The position numbers and the translations under genes are program-made. A model generated the notes under the pieces. The model searched no databases. It was not told the origin of the DNA and was given only the letters and a program-made list of their open reading frames with translations. From assembly GCA_030831265.1 (NCBI GenBank), contig JAURLM010000116.1, forward strand, positions 1-13,663: a stretch of DNA of 13,663 nt. The letters run 5' to 3'. The stretch is from Chloroflexota bacterium (GTDB lineage Bacteria; Chloroflexota; Dehalococcoidia; Lucifugimonadales; Lucifugimonadaceae). Shown piece after piece: positions 1 through 6,985 of this stretch (within the stretch, counting starts at the first letter, position 1; each line of letters begins with the position of its first letter).

Positions 1-228
1 CATCGTGCTGTAACGGCTTTATATAAAGCCATGAAGTACGATCAGATGATGGCTAACAAGCCCAAGCCCGCAGCAGCCCAACCGGGTGCGCCAAAGGCAG
101 CGCCAGCAGGCGGTCAGACGAACGTCGTTCCGAAACGTGCTGCGACCGAAGTCACTCGCGCGAAACAGCGTCTCGCCAAAACAGGCCGCGTGCAAGATGC
201 CGCGTCCATCTTTGAAACCCTGCTCTGA
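1..228 (+). CDS. Probable scaffold protein, C-terminal end (5' partial)
   Basis: The reading frame is open to the left edge, so the gene starts outside the window and only its last 75 residues are seen. The visible part has a short helical start, a flexible Lys/Pro/Ala/Gly linker (roughly residues 20-45 of the fragment), then a basic amphipathic helix containing RAKQRLAKTGRVQDAA that ends in FETLL. A disordered linker followed by a short basic C-terminal helix, directly before the major capsid gene, is typical of phage scaffold proteins, which use such a helix to hold capsid subunits during procapsid assembly and are later lost. The stop codon overlaps the capsid gene ribosome binding site, so the two are probably translationally coupled. 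The assignment rests on position and composition, not on a diagnostic motif; it could be another head-assembly protein. Confidence 0.55.
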   Translation, partial: HRAVTALYKAMKYDQMMANKPKPAAAQPGAPKAAPAGGQTNVVPKRAATEVTRAKQRLAKTGRVQDAASIFETLL

Positions 229-234
229 AGGAGG
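228..234 (+). promoter_or_regulatory. Strong ribosome binding site of the capsid gene
   Basis: AAGGAGG lies 5 bases before the ATG at 240 and overlaps the stop codon of the preceding gene. It is the best Shine-Dalgarno match in the window, which fits the most abundant virion protein. Confidence 0.8.
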
Positions 235-239
235 CCGTA

Positions 240-1214
240 ATGGCTCAGCCTACCAACCTCGTTGATCGGTACGATGCGTACCGTTCGGTCCGTGAAGATC
301 TCGCGGACGTTATCTACAACATCTCTCCCGAAGAAACGCCGTTCATGTCGAACGTCGGTCGTGAGACGGTGAAAAACACCTACTTCGAACACCAGACGGA
401 CGCTCTCGCCGCTGCTTCGACCACGAACGCCGTGATCGAAGGCGACGATGCTTCGGCTGATTCGCTCGCAATGACGAACCGCGTTGCTAACTACACGCAG
501 ATTTCGCGTAAGGTTATCGCTACGTCGGGCACCGTCGAAGCCGTGAACGAAGCAGGCAAGCGTTCGGAAATGGCCTATCAGCTCGCTAAGGCTTCTTCGG
601 AACTGAAGCGCGACATGGAAGCCACCCTGCTCTGCAATCAGGCAGCAACACAGGGCAACTCCACGACTGCTCGCACGACCGCTGGCCTCCCGGCTTGGCT
701 CCGCACCAACACGAACTTCGGTTCGGGCGGCGCAAACCCGACGATGTCTTCGACCAACGACGGCTATCCGAACGCTGGTCGTACGGACGGCACGCAGCGC
801 ACTTTCACTGAAACGATCCTCAAGGACGTTATCAAGAAAGTGTGGACTGAAGGCGGTTCTCCGAAGATCCTCATGGTCGGTCCGCACAACAAGACTGTTG
901 TGTCCGGCTTTGCTGGCATCGGCGCTACCCGCTTCAACGTGCAGGGTGCCAAGCCGTCGGTCATCATCGGCGCTGCTGACATCTACGTGTCGGATTTCGG
1001 CAACGTGTCGGTTGTTGCGAACCGCTTCCAGCGTGAGCGTGACGCTTTCATCCTCGACCCCGAATACGCAGCAGTTGCGTATCTCCGTAACTTCCGCACG
1101 GAGACGCTTGCTAAGACGGGCGACAGCGAAAAGCGCATGATCCTCGTGGAATACGGCCTCAAGGTGAAAACCGAAAAGGCCCACGGTATTGCGGCTGACT
1201 TGACCACGTCGTAA
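240..1214 (+). CDS. Major capsid protein, DUF5309/SU10 type
   Basis: This 324-residue protein forms the icosahedral or elongated shell of the phage head. The N-terminus (DRYDA, REDLADVIYNISPEETPF), the conserved ISRKV segment near residue 90, and the C-terminal part with VVANRFQRERDAFILDPEY followed by a TLAKTGDSEKRMILVEYGL-type segment are characteristic of the DUF5309 family, the HK97-fold capsid protein of phage SU10 and its relatives. The length is normal for the family and no frameshift is seen. The start is fixed by the strong AAGGAGG site 5 bases upstream. It follows the probable scaffold gene and is followed by a hairpin terminator, an arrangement that lets capsid be made in excess over the downstream tail genes. 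Regular codon use creates a long spurious open frame on the opposite strand. Confidence 0.93.
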   Translation: MAQPTNLVDRYDAYRSVREDLADVIYNISPEETPFMSNVGRETVKNTYFEHQTDALAAASTTNAVIEGDDASADSLAMTNRVANYTQISRKVIATSGTVEAVNEAGKRSEMAYQLAKASSELKRDMEATLLCNQAATQGNSTTARTTAGLPAWLRTNTNFGSGGANPTMSSTNDGYPNAGRTDGTQRTFTETILKDVIKKVWTEGGSPKILMVGPHNKTVVSGFAGIGATRFNVQGAKPSVIIGAADIYVSDFGNVSVVANRFQRERDAFILDPEYAAVAYLRNFRTETLAKTGDSEKRMILVEYGLKVKTEKAHGIAADLTTS

Positions 1215-1220
1215 TCTCTG

Positions 1221-1248
1221 GGAGGGGCGGCATGAGCCGCCCCTTCTT
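1221..1248 (+). terminator. Hairpin terminator after the capsid gene
   Basis: A perfect 9-base-pair, GC-rich stem (AGGGGCGGC at 1223-1231 paired with 1236-1244) closes a 4-base ATGA loop; it extends by a G-T and a G-C pair to 1221/1246. The trailing stretch is TTCTT rather than a clean T run, so termination is probably partial. It sits in the largest gap of the window (1215-1263), 6 bases after the capsid stop. The likely role is to lower transcription of the distal genes relative to capsid. Confidence 0.72.
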
Positions 1249-1263
1249 CCTAAAGAGGACACA

Positions 1264-1572
1264 ATGGTAGATCGTAGGCTACTAAGCTATGACCCCTATA
1301 CGGGGATAAAACGGACATTCGAGTACGATCATTCGGATGACACGTTTTCGATCATCACGGAACAAGACTGGGATGACATCGGTGAAGCCAACCAGCAGGC
1401 GCGCAATGATGCGCCGACGCGCTGGGGTGATATGGCAAAAGTCGCGTCGATCCCACTGACCGTCTACTACGACCTCATCAAAAAAGGCATCTTGAACGAT
1501 CAGGCCGCTTTGAAGAAGTGGCTCAATGATCCAGCCAACCAAATCTTCCGCACGCGCGGAGGTACGGTATGA
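1264..1572 (+). CDS. Small conserved-looking phage protein of unknown function, near capsid
   Basis: This 102-residue soluble protein has no signal peptide or membrane segment. It is acidic and aromatic in its first third (YDPYTG, FEYDHSDDTF), has a central helical stretch with RNDAPTRWGDMAKVASIP, and ends with LKKWLNDPANQIFRTRGG. The VASIPLTVYYDL and KKWLNDP...FRTR segments look familiar to me from similar small proteins beside capsid genes of other podoviruses, but I cannot name a function. An AGAGGA site 4 bases before the ATG supports the start. The last codon overlaps the next gene (ATGA). Its place between capsid and adaptor genes suggests a minor head component or an assembly factor; this is inference only. 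Confidence 0.75.
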   Translation: MVDRRLLSYDPYTGIKRTFEYDHSDDTFSIITEQDWDDIGEANQQARNDAPTRWGDMAKVASIPLTVYYDLIKKGILNDQAALKKWLNDPANQIFRTRGGTV

Positions 1573-2210
1573 AGGTCTGTATCGCTCTTCCTTGCCGGGA
1601 CATGGTAAACACTGGGTTTGCCTACGATCTGGCCCGTTTATCTGCCTATTGGTCTAGCCAGCACCTTCCCAATGGGGACGAGCTAATGTTCCTGACCAGT
1701 ATGGGCACTCTCATCGCCAATCAGCGCGAAGAACTGGCCGAGCAGGCCATTGTGAGCGGCGCTGACTGGATTTTGTGGCTCGACACGGACATGCGTTTCC
1801 CAAAGGACACGTTGGACCGTCTTTTGGCCCATGACGTGCCCATCGTGGCCGCAAACTACGCCACCCGTCGCATCCCGGTTAAAACGGTTGCGTTCGACTT
1901 CATCGAAAGCAAGTGGGAGTGCGTATATACCAAGCCGGAGGACACCGGACTGCGCGAGGTAGTCGCGGTAGGAATGGGCGTTTTCCTTGTGCGCGCAGAT
2001 GTGCTAAAGTCCATGCCTAAGCCGTGGTTCCATATCGGTTATTCGCTCAAGAGCGGGAACTTCAGCGGCGAAGACATTCATTTTTGTAAGCAGGCGCGCA
2101 TCTACGGTAATAAGATCCTGATTGACCAAGATCTCTCTAAAGAGGTCAAGCATATCGGGATTTTCGAGTATACTCACGATCATGCTGAAGCCTGCCTAGA
2201 GGACGTGTAA
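1569..2210 (+). CDS. Glycosyltransferase-like protein (GT-A fold, DxD motif)
   Basis: The 213-residue protein looks like a nucleotide-sugar-dependent transferase of the GT-A type. It opens with a short beta strand (MKVCIALPCRD), and residues 67-76 carry a hydrophobic strand ending in the metal-binding DTD motif (WLDTDMRF, D72 and D74). A glycine-rich VGMGVFLVRADVL segment and a GEDIHFC segment (the acidic ED motif often holding the catalytic base) follow, and the protein closes with KHIG, whose His could be a metal ligand. The family inference comes from the order of these motifs. A GGAGG site lies 6 bases upstream, and start and stop overlap neighbours by 4 bases and 1 base, so it is embedded in the head operon. 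Possible targets are a virion protein, phage DNA bases or host surface glycan; the sequence does not decide. Confidence 0.72.
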   Translation: MKVCIALPCRDMVNTGFAYDLARLSAYWSSQHLPNGDELMFLTSMGTLIANQREELAEQAIVSGADWILWLDTDMRFPKDTLDRLLAHDVPIVAANYATRRIPVKTVAFDFIESKWECVYTKPEDTGLREVVAVGMGVFLVRADVLKSMPKPWFHIGYSLKSGNFSGEDIHFCKQARIYGNKILIDQDLSKEVKHIGIFEYTHDHAEACLEDV

Positions 2211-2836
2211 TGGCCCTAGCGACCTATTCGGACCTTCAAGCGTCCATCGCAGACTGGCTGAACCGGGCTGACCTGACAGCGGTCGTGCCCGATTTCATTG
2301 CTTTGTCCGAAGCCCGGTTCAACCGGGAATTGCGTGTGGCGCAGATGGTCAAGGTCGCCACTGCAACGGTGTCGGACGGGTACTTCGCTGTGCCCGCCGA
2401 CCATCTCCAGACCATTTCACTCCGTCTTACTTCGCCCACGAACTATCATGGCAAGTGCGAGTTTGTTTCCATCCAGCGGCTGAACGAACTCAATGGCAAC
2501 CCTAATCTCTCGAATACCTCACGCTACTATTCCATTGTGGACGGCAATTTCCGTTTGGCTCCGCAGCCGAACGGCGAAGTCACATTGGAACTGACCTATT
2601 ACGGCAAGATCCCTGCGCTTTCTGGCGGCAATCCAACTAACTGGCTGCTGACTAAATCGCCGGACCTATACTTGTACACGTCGCTGATGCAGGCCGCTCC
2701 TTACCTCAAAGATGACGAGCGCGTTGGGCTATGGGCCACGGCAATGGGCCAAGCGATGGAAGCCATGCAACTTGAAGCTGAACGGGCGCAGTTCCCAGAA
2801 GGCAAACTTAACGCGACCCGGAGGACATTCGGATGA
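2210..2836 (+). CDS. Head-tail adaptor protein (SU10 adaptor / P22 gp4-like)
   Basis: The 208-residue protein is likely the ring protein that binds under the portal and receives the nozzle. The N-terminus (YSDLQASIADWLNR..., then FIALSEARFNRELR) is the helical start typical of phage adaptors of this type. The middle is beta-rich and carries FAVPADHLQTISL and an RYYSIVDGNFRLAPQP segment, followed by LELTYYGKIPAL. The C-terminal part is helical (LYLYTSLMQAAPYLKDDERV, then a long helix). This helix-beta-helix order and the DGNFRLAPQP region match the SU10 adaptor family, and the neighbouring SU10-type capsid agrees. The start has an AGAGGA site 6 bases upstream and overlaps the preceding stop by one base (TAATG). 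Confidence 0.85.
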   Translation: MALATYSDLQASIADWLNRADLTAVVPDFIALSEARFNRELRVAQMVKVATATVSDGYFAVPADHLQTISLRLTSPTNYHGKCEFVSIQRLNELNGNPNLSNTSRYYSIVDGNFRLAPQPNGEVTLELTYYGKIPALSGGNPTNWLLTKSPDLYLYTSLMQAAPYLKDDERVGLWATAMGQAMEAMQLEAERAQFPEGKLNATRRTFG

Positions 2837-3216
2837 GTTCGTTCAGCGATTATCTTGAGAACAAAGTTCTCGCCCACGTTTTCGGTGGCACTGCTTACAC
2901 CGCACCTGCGACATTGTATATCGCACTCTACACTGTGGCTCCCACGGACACAGGCGGCGGCACTGAAGTATCTGGTGGTTCATACGCACGTCAGACCTGC
3001 GCGTTCACTGTTTCTGGCAACCTCGCCACGAACACCTCTGCGGTCGAATGGCCGGTTGCTACGGGCACATGGGGTACGGTCGTGGCAGTTGGTGTGTTCG
3101 ATGCGCTGACATCCGGCAACTTGCTGGCTTACGGTAACCTCGCTTCCAGCAAAACAATTTCATCGGGCGACGTTTTCCGCATCCCGACCGGCGACCTCGA
3201 CATCACGCTCACCTAA
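2833..3216 (+). CDS. Small beta-rich tail fiber/appendage protein
   Basis: The 127-residue protein begins with a short helix (SFSDYLENKVLAHVFG) and then is almost wholly beta strand with many Gly, Thr and Ser. Recognisable segments are TAPATLYIALYT, a GGTEVSGGSYARQ turn, WPVATGTWGTVVAVGVFDA and KTISSGDVFRIPTGDL. This pattern is common in short phage proteins usually annotated as tail fiber or virion appendage proteins; the exact virion position is not known to me. A GGAGGA site lies 7 bases before the ATG, which overlaps the adaptor stop (ATGA). Tandem stop codons (TAA TAG) end it. It opens the fiber cassette that runs to about 8515. Confidence 0.7.
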   Translation: MSSFSDYLENKVLAHVFGGTAYTAPATLYIALYTVAPTDTGGGTEVSGGSYARQTCAFTVSGNLATNTSAVEWPVATGTWGTVVAVGVFDALTSGNLLAYGNLASSKTISSGDVFRIPTGDLDITLT

Positions 3217-3228
3217 TAGGCGGGCCGC

Positions 3229-4848
3229 ATGGCAATCTCCCTCAAGCATCTTTTCCAGTCTGCCAAGACAGACGGCCCGGACAATACGATTGTCCAGCCG
3301 TCTGACTGGAACGATGAACACGTCTTGACCCAAGCGACCAATCGGTTGCTGGGGCGCACGACTGCGGGCGCTGGCGCGACGGAAGAGATTGCTCCCGGCA
3401 CGGGCATCACTTTGTCTGCGGGCACACTGTCTGCGGATGTGACATCGGTCGCAGGGCGCACGGGCGCAGTCACGCTTTCAACGGCGGACATTTCCGGTCT
3501 GACCACAGGCTACGTGCAGAAAACTTCTGCGACTGGGTCCGCTTATTTGCCTGCGGGCACGACCGGCCAACGCGAAGGTTCTCCGTCTGCGGGCTACATC
3601 CGCTACAACACGACCACGGGTAAGTTCGAGGGCTTTGGCTCTTCGTGGGGTAACATTGGTGGCGGTGCTGCCATTGGTGATACGCCTCCTGCAAACCCCG
3701 GTGCTGGTGATCTATGGTGGAACTCCGCTGATGGCCGCATGTATGTCTACTACACGGATGCGAACTCGTCGCAGTGGGTCGATCTCAGCGCGGGTGGTGC
3801 TGGTCAGTATCTGCCGCTGACGGGTGGAACTGTATCGGGCAACTTTGAATACACTGGAACGCTGACAGGCGGCACTGGTGTTATCAACATTGGCTCCGGT
3901 CAGTTTTACAAGGATGCGTCTGGCAACGTAGGGATTGGGACAAGCGCAATCAGCGGTAAGCTTTCCGTAGATGGAAGCGTTTACGCTGGCCCCGGTTCTG
4001 TCTCTGGCGTTGCTTACGGTTTTTATCCGTCAGGAACATACGGTAATACCGGCATGTTCTCCCCTGCCGCAAACACTGTTGCATTTGCTACAAGTGGCGG
4101 AGAACGCGCACGCATCGACTCAAGCGGCAACGTCTCTATTGGAACAGCCACATCTGGCGGCTACAGACTCCGCGTTGATGGGACTACTGGTGCATATGTA
4201 ACAACAAGCGGTTCTAATTCAGCAATTTACGGTTATGCTTCTGGGTCGGGAAACGGAATTGTTGGGTATAGTCAAACGGCTATAGCGGGTAGTTTCACAG
4301 CCGCTAACAACCATGGCGTCCTGTCTTATGGCCTCTACTATGGGTTGTATGGTCAGACGACAAATTCTGGCTATGGTGGAGTTCTTGGCTATGCCCAGAA
4401 TGGTTCAAATTACGGCATTTTAGGATATGCAAATGCGTGGGCGCTTTATGGAACTGGCTCTGCATATATTTCGGGAACATATCAAGGTTCCGATGAGCGG
4501 CTAAAGCAAAACATAAGCGATTTAGGGGATTCTTTACATAAAATAACACAGCTTCGCGCTGTGACTTTTGATTGGAAGCCGAATACAGACGCTTCTCTCG
4601 ATGGGTCATACTCTGATGTTGGTCTTATCGCCCAAGAGGCAATAAATATTCTTCCAAATATTGTTAAAGAAACAACTGCTCCACCATTAATCCCCGGCAA
4701 GACGCCAACGCTCAACCAAGAGCTAGGCACATTTTATACCATCGACTACGGCAAGCTCATTCCTTACATGGTCGATGCTATCCAAGAACTCAAGGCCGAA
4801 CTCGACACCGTTAAGTCAGAACTCGCTCAACTGAAAGGAGGCGAATGA
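3229..4848 (+). CDS. Tail fiber with C-terminal S74 intramolecular chaperone
   Basis: This 539-residue fiber subunit probably trimerises and binds the host surface. The N-terminal part (SLKHLFQSAKTDGPDNTIVQ, PSDWNDEHV) resembles virion-attachment ends of other phage fibers. A region with LPAGTTGQREGSPSAGYIRYN and GDLWWNSADGRMYVYY follows, then a glycine-rich shaft with two GNVGIGT/GNVSIGT elements and Gly-Tyr-rich repeats (about 330-415). At residue 421 begins SDERLKQNI, the hallmark of the peptidase S74 / endosialidase chaperone, with the Ser421 and Lys426 pair, VGLIAQE and YTIDYGKLIPYMVDAI. A coiled coil (515-539) ends it. By family knowledge, this domain folds the trimer and then cuts itself off N-terminal to Ser421. 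About 4200-4690 is AT-rich compared with the flanks, suggesting a swapped tip. Confidence 0.88.
   Translation: MAISLKHLFQSAKTDGPDNTIVQPSDWNDEHVLTQATNRLLGRTTAGAGATEEIAPGTGITLSAGTLSADVTSVAGRTGAVTLSTADISGLTTGYVQKTSATGSAYLPAGTTGQREGSPSAGYIRYNTTTGKFEGFGSSWGNIGGGAAIGDTPPANPGAGDLWWNSADGRMYVYYTDANSSQWVDLSAGGAGQYLPLTGGTVSGNFEYTGTLTGGTGVINIGSGQFYKDASGNVGIGTSAISGKLSVDGSVYAGPGSVSGVAYGFYPSGTYGNTGMFSPAANTVAFATSGGERARIDSSGNVSIGTATSGGYRLRVDGTTGAYVTTSGSNSAIYGYASGSGNGIVGYSQTAIAGSFTAANNHGVLSYGLYYGLYGQTTNSGYGGVLGYAQNGSNYGILGYANAWALYGTGSAYISGTYQGSDERLKQNISDLGDSLHKITQLRAVTFDWKPNTDASLDGSYSDVGLIAQEAINILPNIVKETTAPPLIPGKTPTLNQELGTFYTIDYGKLIPYMVDAIQELKAELDTVKSELAQLKGGE
3890..3909 (+). repeat. 20-base direct repeat shared by two fiber genes, copy 1
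   Basis: ttggctccggtcagttttac is identical here and at 5239-5258, in the same reading frame, coding for GSGQFY in both fiber shafts. The surrounding DNA differs. Confidence 0.85.
4836..4841 (+). promoter_or_regulatory. Ribosome binding site that decides the next start
   Basis: AGGAGG ends 3 bases before the ATG at 4845 but 6 bases before the second ATG at 4848. The spacing favours 4848 as the main start. Confidence 0.6.
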
Positions 4849-5663
4849 TGGCATTTGATTTCCCTTCGTCTCCCACAACGGGTCAGACGTATTCTATCTC
4901 GGGCGGTCCCACCTACGTTTACAACGGGACCGCTTGGGTGGTTCTTACTCCCGGCAACCAGTTTAACCGCACTGTTTTTACAGCAACGGCGGGCCAGACC
5001 ACGTTCACGATGAACTACGTTGTCGGCGCGATTGATGTGTACCGCAACGGCGTGAAGCTGGTGAACACAAGTGATTTCACCGCGACAAACGGAACGTCTA
5101 TCGTGCTGCTTAACGCAGCGACTGTTGGCGATACCATCGAAGTCATCAGCTACCCAATGATTACCTATACGGACGCTGTGAAGCGCACTGGTGACACGAT
5201 GACGGGTGCGCTTGCGTTGCCGTCTGGTGGACTAAATGTTGGCTCCGGTCAGTTTTACGTTGATACAACTGGCCGCGTGTTTTCCCCCAATCAAACAGCA
5301 TTTAGCGCAACGGCTACGGGAACAACGCAGTCAGCGGGTGTCATCGCTTTCAATAATGCGTCCGTGAACATTGGGAGCGCGTTCAACACTTCGACATACC
5401 GTTTCACAGCACCTGTAGCCGGTAACTACTATTTCTTTGTGACAACAATCGGCGTCTCCGCAACAGCGCAAGCTGTTTCTATATTTAAGAATGGATCGCG
5501 CTTCACTGGTCTTGGCTGGGGCGGTGTTCCTTCAAGCGCGGAGTCGGGCGCTTCCATTGCAGCGGTCATTCCCCTTGCTGCTGGCGATTACGTTACGGCC
5601 AACTGTTCATATAGCGCGTACAACGCTGGTTATAATCAATTCACTGGCTTTCTTGTCGGCTAA
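4848..5663 (+). CDS. Tail fiber with C1q-like C-terminal domain
   Basis: The 271-residue protein (272 if the ATG at 4845 is used; 4848 is better spaced from AGGAGG) is a second receptor-binding fiber. Residues 1-32 hold an attachment-type motif (FPSSPTTGQTY, YNGTAWVVL). Residues about 40-105 form a beta domain with IDVYRNGVKL and TSIVLLNAATVGDTIEVISY, common in phage fibers. A short shaft follows (RTGDTMTGAL, GSGQFYVDTTGRVF). Residues about 151-271 match the C1q/TNF-like jelly roll: AFSATATGT, YRFTAPVAGNYYF, VSIFKNGSR, AAVIPLAAGDYVTA and the final FTGFLVG. C1q domains make compact trimeric heads, so this is likely the binding tip. It shares a 20-base identical stretch with the preceding fiber gene. 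Confidence 0.84.
   Translation: MAFDFPSSPTTGQTYSISGGPTYVYNGTAWVVLTPGNQFNRTVFTATAGQTTFTMNYVVGAIDVYRNGVKLVNTSDFTATNGTSIVLLNAATVGDTIEVISYPMITYTDAVKRTGDTMTGALALPSGGLNVGSGQFYVDTTGRVFSPNQTAFSATATGTTQSAGVIAFNNASVNIGSAFNTSTYRFTAPVAGNYYFFVTTIGVSATAQAVSIFKNGSRFTGLGWGGVPSSAESGASIAAVIPLAAGDYVTANCSYSAYNAGYNQFTGFLVG
5239..5258 (+). repeat. 20-base direct repeat shared by two fiber genes, copy 2
   Basis: Second copy of the sequence at 3890-3909, in the shaft just before the C1q-like tip. It could serve as a crossover point for module exchange or reflect duplication of a fiber part. Confidence 0.85.
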
Positions 5664-5674
5664 TGGAGAAAACT

Positions 5675-5950
5675 ATGACTGACTACACTATCACTCTCTC
5701 GGACGCTGAGGATAAGGCTCTCAGCTACGTTGCCTACTCACAGCAAGACTGGATTGATAACGCGGTCCACGAACGCTGCCGCATTGCCATCGACGAGATC
5801 GTGAAGCTTTGCGTAGAAAAATGCCTTGAGACAAACACACCGATCCCCGGTTCGAAAGACGAGATGGTCGATCTGGCCTTCGCGCAAGGCTGGGTTATCG
5901 CAGCGGCTGATCGTCCTGTGCCGGAGATGCCTCAACTAGCGGAGGTCTAA
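5675..5950 (+). CDS. Small unknown protein in the fiber cassette
   Basis: The 91-residue soluble protein is mostly helical and acidic. It starts MTDYTITLSDAEDKALSYVA and continues with QQDWIDNAVHERCRIAIDEIV and a Cys-containing stretch (LCVEKC). Short proteins of this type (an ITLSD strand followed by helices with DWI.NAVHERC.IAIDEI) are familiar to me beside phage fiber genes, but I know of no proven role. An ATG at 5663 would add four residues, but GGAG at 5665-5668 sits 6 bases before the ATG at 5675, so I prefer that start. The position between two fiber genes suggests an assembly chaperone or small structural part; inference only. Confidence 0.72.
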   Translation: MTDYTITLSDAEDKALSYVAYSQQDWIDNAVHERCRIAIDEIVKLCVEKCLETNTPIPGSKDEMVDLAFAQGWVIAAADRPVPEMPQLAEV

Positions 5951-5951
5951 A

Positions 5952-6983
5952 ATGACTAACGCAGTCAATCTGGCCTCTGCGGCTGGCACTGGGTTTGCGT
6001 TCCGTAACCGCATCATCAACGGTGACATGCGGATTGACCAGCGTGGAAACGCTGTTGCTACTACTGGATTTCCGGTAGATCGTTGGCAAACATATGCCTT
6101 CAATACAGGTTCTATAACTCGTCAGATTTCAACCGTTGCCCCCGCTAATTTTACATCTTCGTTGTCGTGGGTTGTCGGAACAGCGGGAACGCGCAATTCT
6201 GGCGATGCTTATATTATTCAGCAAGCTGTTGAGGCATACAATATCGCAGATACAAATCAAGGAACAGCTAACGCATTACCGTTGACGCTATCTTTTTGGA
6301 CGCGCTCAAGCGTTACTGGTCTTTATTCTGGTGCTCTATCAAATAGCACTAATGATCGTTGCTGTGCGTTCACATATACGATCAATGCTGCGAATACATG
6401 GGAATATAAAACAATTATAATTCCCGGTGACACAACTGGCACGTGGTATACGGACAACCGAATTGGAACACTTGTTCGTTTTGATCTTGGTAGCGGAAGT
6501 ACATTTCAAGCTCCTTCTGCTGGAAGTTGGCTCGCTAGTGCAAACAGGTCAGGCATTGCTGGAACTGTAAGCCTAGCACAAACCACAGGAGCGTCATTCT
6601 ATCTCACAGGTGTACAACTAGAAGTAGGCTCAGTCGCCACGCCATTCGAGCGTAGACTCATTGGAATAGAAGAGCTTTTCTGCCAACGCTATTTTATTAG
6701 AAATAGTCGTATAAGCGGTATTTGGATCAACGCACAGATGTTCCGCTGTACCTATCCATTTCCGACAGCTATGCGTGCAGCGCCTTCTATATCTATCTGG
6801 GATAGCAACGGCTATCACGAATGGTGGAATCAAACAGGCTATTTTGGTATTAGCGGACTTGCGGGCTCTGCTAGTGTACTAAGTGCAGACCTGATAATGA
6901 CGTCAAGCGTCAACAGAGGACGCACTTTTAACGATCCAGCCTTACTTGAAACAGGCGTTATTGCAATGAATGCAGAGTTATAA
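5952..6983 (+). CDS. Tail fiber with carbohydrate-binding-like jelly-roll domain
   Basis: This 343-residue protein carries the FRNRIINGDMRIDQR signature (residues 17-31), well known in phage tail proteins. A beta-rich region follows that resembles a galactose-binding/CBM jelly roll (PVDRWQTY, then long alternating strands) and closes with FYLTGVQLEVGSVATPFERR at residues 216-235. The final hundred residues (RLIGIEELFCQRYF... to the end) form a separate C-terminal domain that I do not recognise and that is probably the variable tip. A GGAGG site lies 6 bases before the ATG. The DNA is clearly AT-richer than its neighbours (35% GC in 6661-6720), consistent with horizontal exchange. Likely role: binding a surface sugar of the host. 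Confidence 0.8.
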   Translation: MTNAVNLASAAGTGFAFRNRIINGDMRIDQRGNAVATTGFPVDRWQTYAFNTGSITRQISTVAPANFTSSLSWVVGTAGTRNSGDAYIIQQAVEAYNIADTNQGTANALPLTLSFWTRSSVTGLYSGALSNSTNDRCCAFTYTINAANTWEYKTIIIPGDTTGTWYTDNRIGTLVRFDLGSGSTFQAPSAGSWLASANRSGIAGTVSLAQTTGASFYLTGVQLEVGSVATPFERRLIGIEELFCQRYFIRNSRISGIWINAQMFRCTYPFPTAMRAAPSISIWDSNGYHEWWNQTGYFGISGLAGSASVLSADLIMTSSVNRGRTFNDPALLETGVIAMNAEL

Positions 6984-6985
6984 TC

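Noticed and set aside
114..1262. Long open frame (382 residues) on the minus strand opposite the capsid gene
   Set aside because: The capsid gene on the + strand is unmistakable and has the strong ribosome site. The minus frame is Arg/Val/Ser-rich without any recognisable domain and arises from the regular codon use of the capsid gene.
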